From contig JAGHBQ010000131.1 in assembly GCA_021160945.1 (NCBI GenBank), positions 1 to 9,209 on the forward strand: DNA of 9,209 bases. Reading direction: 5' to 3'. A program made the translations under genes and the position numbers. The number at the start of each line of letters is the position of its first letter. The stretch's first letter is position 1. The DNA is from Thermoplasmata archaeon (GTDB lineage: Archaea > Thermoplasmatota > Thermoplasmata > Thermoplasmatales > Aciduliprofundaceae). Below are positions 6,326 to 9,209 of this stretch, piece after piece. Below the pieces are notes generated by a model. It had not been told where the DNA came from. It was given only the letters and a program-made list of their open reading frames with translations, and searched no databases.

Positions 6326-7345
6326 TCACACCCTGATCCTGGGATCTAGGTACATCTGTATCAGGTCAACTATCACATTTATGAATACGTAAGCTGAGGC
6401 TCCAATGATTACTACCCCAATTATAGCTGGATAGTCCATACTGAGAATAGCATAGGTTGCATATCTTCCAAGTCCAGGCCAGTTGAATATTATCTCCACA
6501 AGAAAAGCCCCTACAAGGGTATAAGCCAGTGATAAGCCCACGGTTATTAGGGCGGGAGCTACAGCATTTTTGAGCGCATATTTCATATATATAGTTCTAT
6601 TAGGCACATTGTATGCTCTGGCAGTTCTTATATAGTTTTCTTGTAATACCTCAATCATCATAGATCTAATCTGCCTAGTTATGAGGCCTATAGGATACAT
6701 CGCCAGTGTAATCGCAGGCAGTATGATGTGCCATACAGCATTTTTAAAAATGATCCAGTTACCTGTGATTAGAGAATCAAATATATAAAATCCAGTTATT
6801 ACATGAAGTGGGTGTTCAAGCATGACTATAGTGTCAACTCTACCTGATAAGGGTAACCATCCCAATTCCTTGAAAAATAGAAGTTGTAAAACCATACCAA
6901 ACCAATAGATGGGTAAAGATACACCACTTATGGCAAATAATCTGCTAAGGTTATCAACCCAGCTATCCTTTTTCACAGCAGAATAAGTTCCGAGGGCTAT
7001 GCCTATGATTATGGCAAAAAATTCAGCTACTATTATTAGCTCAAAGGTGGCCGTAAAGGCCTTGGTAATATCTTCAGCTACTGGATGGTGAGTCCTTATC
7101 GAAATTCCGAGATCACCATGGAAAAGTCCGTTGAGATAATAATAGAATTGCGTAATTAAAGGATCATTAAGATGTAGCTCTTCCTTAGCTCTCTCAATTT
7201 CCTCTGGAGTAGGATGCGCGCCAGCCCAGAGAGCTGCGGGATTTGCAGGTATTACACGCGATATAAAGAACACTATAGTGACAACGAAGAATATTACAAC
7301 AACAGCAAGTACAATTCTGTATATTATATATTCCCAGAGCTTCAT
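6326..7345 (-). CDS. oppB: peptide ABC importer permease, OppB/DppB type
   Basis: This encodes 339 residues, the other permease half. It begins with a membrane helix (about 8-30) and the family element FFISRVIPANPA, then an external domain (about 31-95) and further helices near 100-122, 138-160, 205-225, 265-285 and 305-330. The EAA loop is at about 238-262 (IRTARAYNVPNRTIYMKYALKNA). The pore-side motif NWPGLGRYA (288-296) and the C-terminal YLDPRIRV are typical of DppB/OppB. External residues 170-200 include an insert (EHPLHVITGFYIFDSLI) that is common in archaeal members. The ATG has GGTGA six bases upstream, and a U-rich tract separates it from oppA. The stop lies within the oppC start region. 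Intact. Confidence 0.95.
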   Translation of the reverse strand: MKLWEYIIYRIVLAVVVIFFVVTIVFFISRVIPANPAALWAGAHPTPEEIERAKEELHLNDPLITQFYYYLNGLFHGDLGISIRTHHPVAEDITKAFTATFELIIVAEFFAIIIGIALGTYSAVKKDSWVDNLSRLFAISGVSLPIYWFGMVLQLLFFKELGWLPLSGRVDTIVMLEHPLHVITGFYIFDSLITGNWIIFKNAVWHIILPAITLAMYPIGLITRQIRSMMIEVLQENYIRTARAYNVPNRTIYMKYALKNAVAPALITVGLSLAYTLVGAFLVEIIFNWPGLGRYATYAILSMDYPAIIGVVIIGASAYVFINVIVDLIQMYLDPRIRV

Positions 7346-7351
7346 GGGCAG

Positions 7352-7356
7352 TCACC
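7352..7356 (-). promoter_or_regulatory. Shine-Dalgarno site of oppB
   Basis: GGTGA ends six bases before the oppB ATG and follows directly on the U-rich tract, so any pause or termination at the tract would occur just before this ribosome binding site is exposed. Confidence 0.6.
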
Positions 7357-7368
7357 AAAAAAGAAAAA
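7357..7368 (-). terminator. U-rich tract after oppA, possible partial terminator
   Basis: Immediately after the oppA stop the - strand reads TTTTTCTTTTTT, 11 T in 12 bases, with no hairpin. Short U-runs alone can terminate archaeal RNA polymerase. Placed between the binding-protein gene and the membrane genes, it could release part of the transcripts and give more OppA than OppBCDF, the stoichiometry usually needed. Read-through must occur because the downstream genes have no evident promoter of their own. Confidence 0.45.
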
Positions 7369-8958
7369 TTAAGAGATTTTTCGGAGTTCATAGAAGAATA
7401 CCACATTGGGATAACTCGGATTACTCTTGAATCCACTAATTGTGTTAGACACCGCATAAACATCGTTAGGAGAATAGAGGAACAATGCTGGGCAATCCTC
7501 CATAAGTATTTCTTCTGCCTGATGATAGAGCTGTAAGGCTTGTTGCATATTGGTACCCTCAAGAAGTATAGCCTGATCAATAAGGCGATCAAACTCGCTG
7601 TTGTTATAGTATGCTAAGTTGAGAAATGGCGGATCTGCAGAGTGAAACATATTAACCAGAAAATCGTAGGGTGATGGGTAGGTAGGCCACCAGTTATATA
7701 CAAGGACATCTTGAGCATTTTGAGGATCACTTGTTGCAAATGACCATTGCTGTTCCCAATTCATTGCCCTGATTTCAAGATCCACACCCAGTTTACTCCA
7801 AGAGGATTTAAGAAGCTCCGCTGTTTTTCTCTCAGCATCATCTCCAGCAGTATAAGTAAGAAGAAGATGGAACCCTCCAGAATAGCCTGATTCGTTGAGT
7901 AGTTCTCTAGCCCTTGCCATGTCATAATGATAGGTTGGAAGATCCTCAAAATGACCTGGCATACCTTTGGGTATTGGACATGTTGGTATCTCGCCGTAGC
8001 CATTCAAGACATATTCTATAATATCCTCATAGGGGGTCGCATAGGCAAGCGCCTGTCTCACAAGCTTGTTATTTAGTGGTTCTTTGAGTGTGTTGAACAT
8101 TCCATATATCTCAAGAAAGGATGGTGATTCCACTATATCCACATTGGGATTGTTTTCAAGTATAGGTATATCATCGAGAGGCAAAAACGTTGTGATTTGA
8201 ATTTCATTGCCCATCACCATCTGCTCTCGAAGTGATGGATCAGGCACAATCTTTACTATGGCAATATCAAACTGATCATCCGTCCAGCCACCCCAATAGT
8301 CTTCAAACTTTTTCATGACCACCTCTGTTTTCGCATCGAAAGAAGATAGATAGTAGGGTCCAGTTCCTGCATCGTGTCCCACATTGAAATACTTTGTTAT
8401 CTCAGTATCATTACCAATCCCAGAGAGCATCTTGCTATCCATAATGTAGGTACTGCAAATTGCTGTGGCAATTAAAGGCAGATTTGCAGGATACTTTAGA
8501 TGAAATTCCACAGTATAATCATCTATAACCTTTATCTCCTCAACGGAATCCCATAGGAATGCACCACCAAGTCCCATTCTTATAGTTCTTTCAACGCTCC
8601 ATTTCACATCTTTCGCAGTAAAGGGATTACCACTATGGAACTTTACACCTTCTCTAAGATGAAACGTCCACACCGTACCCTCGACATTAGATTCCCAGCT
8701 AGTTGCTAGCCAAGGTTTCACATCCCCATCCACATATTTCGTTAGATCTTCATAAATATCTGGAAGTAGAAGGGCAGAGTTAGAGAACTCAGTGCTTGGA
8801 TCTAAGCCAGTCATCTCTGTGTGAAATGCATAAATCACTGTAGAAGGGGCAGATGGCTTTCCCTGTTCCTCCTCACCAGATAGGGCCAAGTACGCCCCCA
8901 CTGCCGCAATAATTATCACAACCATAATTATTATGCTTACTACTATTTTGGTGTTCAT
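7369..8958 (-). CDS. oppA: peptide ABC importer solute-binding protein, OppA/DppA type (SBP family 5)
   Basis: This encodes 529 residues, full length for family 5 solute-binding proteins. It captures the substrate outside the membrane and delivers it to OppBC. Residues 5-26 are one hydrophobic helix with a short positive N-terminus, then a Glu/Pro/Ser linker (28-40). There is no cysteine after the helix, so no lipobox; the helix is either an archaeal membrane anchor or a cleaved signal. The family signature LREGVKFHSGNPFTAKDVKW lies at 101-120, and the YGMFNTLKEPLNNKLVRQAL region further on is the usual domain II entry. The ATG at 8958 is the first start behind a TATA box with a leader of only about six bases, and no SD is clear, so initiation is near-leaderless. 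It is the first gene of the operon. The ligand cannot be read from the sequence; peptide is the default. Confidence 0.93.
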   Translation of the reverse strand: MNTKIVVSIIIMVVIIIAAVGAYLALSGEEEQGKPSAPSTVIYAFHTEMTGLDPSTEFSNSALLLPDIYEDLTKYVDGDVKPWLATSWESNVEGTVWTFHLREGVKFHSGNPFTAKDVKWSVERTIRMGLGGAFLWDSVEEIKVIDDYTVEFHLKYPANLPLIATAICSTYIMDSKMLSGIGNDTEITKYFNVGHDAGTGPYYLSSFDAKTEVVMKKFEDYWGGWTDDQFDIAIVKIVPDPSLREQMVMGNEIQITTFLPLDDIPILENNPNVDIVESPSFLEIYGMFNTLKEPLNNKLVRQALAYATPYEDIIEYVLNGYGEIPTCPIPKGMPGHFEDLPTYHYDMARARELLNESGYSGGFHLLLTYTAGDDAERKTAELLKSSWSKLGVDLEIRAMNWEQQWSFATSDPQNAQDVLVYNWWPTYPSPYDFLVNMFHSADPPFLNLAYYNNSEFDRLIDQAILLEGTNMQQALQLYHQAEEILMEDCPALFLYSPNDVYAVSNTISGFKSNPSYPNVVFFYELRKIS

Positions 8959-8984
8959 CTATATCACAACAAAAAAAGATGATG

Positions 8985-8996
8985 TAAATATTTAAA
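8985..8996 (-). promoter_or_regulatory. TATA box of the opp operon
   Basis: The - strand reads TTTAAATATTTA, preceded by a purine-rich GGAAAGT that could serve as a BRE for TFB. Its centre is 32 bases before the oppA ATG. With the usual 26-27 base spacing, transcription would start about 6 bases before the ATG, giving an almost leaderless message, which agrees with the lack of a clear SD there. Confidence 0.65.
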
Positions 8997-9052
8997 ACTT
9001 TCCTTGAGTTTTTGTTAAAAATTTAAATCTTTGAAAGAGAGTTTTCCTCTCA

Positions 9053-9070
9053 ATAAATAGCCCTATTTAT
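9053..9070. repeat. perfect inverted repeat, candidate operator of the opp promoter
   Basis: ATAAATAG, two bases (CC), then CTATTTAT form a perfect 8+8 inverted repeat. Its centre is about 71 bases upstream of the oppA TATA box and about 103 bases before the ATG. That is an upstream-activator rather than a roadblock position for oppA; for a divergent + strand gene it would also lie upstream. A dimeric helix-turn-helix regulator could bind it. The low complexity of AT-rich DNA reduces the weight of the match. Confidence 0.4.
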
Positions 9071-9179
9071 GTATTCCTTCATTTTAATATGCATTTTCAG
9101 TTTGCAACAAAGGATAGTGCAACGATATCTTTTTATTTTTTCCCCTCTATAATTATTTTTATGCTTGGAGAGTTCAGAA

Positions 9180-9194
9180 AGCATTTAGAATGCT
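9180..9194. repeat. short inverted repeat near the right edge
   Basis: AGCATT, TAG, AATGCT is a perfect 6+6 inverted repeat with a 3-base centre. It could be an operator half-site pair or a small hairpin in the leader of a gene beyond the right edge. No U-run follows it on the + strand within the window, so it is not supported as a terminator. Confidence 0.35.
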
Positions 9195-9209
9195 ATTGAG
9201 ATGAATGTA

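Larger units (their letters stand above)
8959..9209. other. AT-rich intergenic regulatory region upstream of oppA
   Basis: This 251-base stretch has no credible gene on either strand. It holds the oppA promoter near its left end, a second TATA-like A/T run on the - strand around 9014-9028, a perfect 8-base inverted repeat (9053-9070), a repeated TGCAAC (9103-9108 and 9118-9123), a T-rich run at 9129-9141 and a second small inverted repeat (9180-9194). The + strand T/A-rich run near 9129-9160 could be a promoter for a divergent gene beyond the right edge; an ATG at 9201 is too close to the edge to judge. Confidence 0.6.

Noticed and set aside
7194..8003. - strand ORFs of 132 and 80 codons in other frames of oppA/oppB
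   Set aside because: They lie inside conserved transporter genes on the same strand, are Cys- or Leu-rich without pattern, and have no SD.
9161..9199. 12-codon + strand ORF (MLGEFRKHLECY)
   Set aside because: Too short, contains the inverted repeat at 9180-9194, and no SD precedes it; most likely chance.
1..9209. tRNA, rRNA, CRISPR array, insertion sequence or attachment site
   Set aside because: No tRNA-like folding sequence, no regularly spaced repeats, no transposase-like product and no paired terminal repeats were found by reading; nearly all the sequence is explained by genes.

Overview
The window looks like thermophilic archaeal DNA. Promoters are TATA-type boxes (around 8985-8996 and 915-922) placed for short or absent leaders, Shine-Dalgarno (SD) sites are strong GGAGG/GGTGA types inside the operon, codon use leans on AGA/AGG and ATA, and the peptide-binding protein keeps an N-terminal membrane anchor with no bacterial lipobox. 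A peptide-fermenting euryarchaeon (Thermoplasmata/Aciduliprofundum-like, or possibly Thermococcales) fits, but that is inference; no taxonomic marker gene is present.

Layout. At the left edge lies a small + strand helix-turn-helix protein (23-241), converging with and overlapping the 3' end of a HAD-family hydrolase gene (216-893, - strand). All the rest is - strand and is best read from right to left. A 251-bp AT-rich regulatory region (8959-9209) precedes a complete oligopeptide/dipeptide-type ABC importer: binding protein (oppA), two permeases (oppB, oppC) and two ATPases (oppD, oppF). These are followed by an Asp/Glu-hydantoin racemase family enzyme and a DUF917 (S-Me-THD) protein. From oppB to the racemase every junction is an overlap or near-overlap, mostly ATGA, with clear SD sites, so this is one translationally coupled operon.

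The operon tail is the strangest part. After DUF917 comes an unreported 27-codon ORF joined by an ATGA overlap. Next is the N-terminal 84 residues of a second racemase, cut just after its first catalytic cysteine, and then a three-helix membrane protein that looks like a VIT1/CCC1-type transporter lacking its first two helices. The racemase fragment and the transporter fragment abut through a GTGA overlap. I read this as the trace of a deletion that fused the 5' part of one gene to the 3' part of another, although short functional proteins cannot be excluded.

How it works together (inference): OppA captures a peptide-like or cyclic-ureide-like solute, OppBC with OppDF import it, and the racemase and DUF917 protein act on it inside the cell. 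The pairing of a hydantoin-racemase-like enzyme with DUF917 behind a dedicated importer points to hydantoin/thiohydantoin or a related cyclic amino-acid derivative rather than only bulk peptides. No hydantoinase or carbamoylase gene is in the window. No RNA gene, CRISPR array, insertion sequence or origin was seen.
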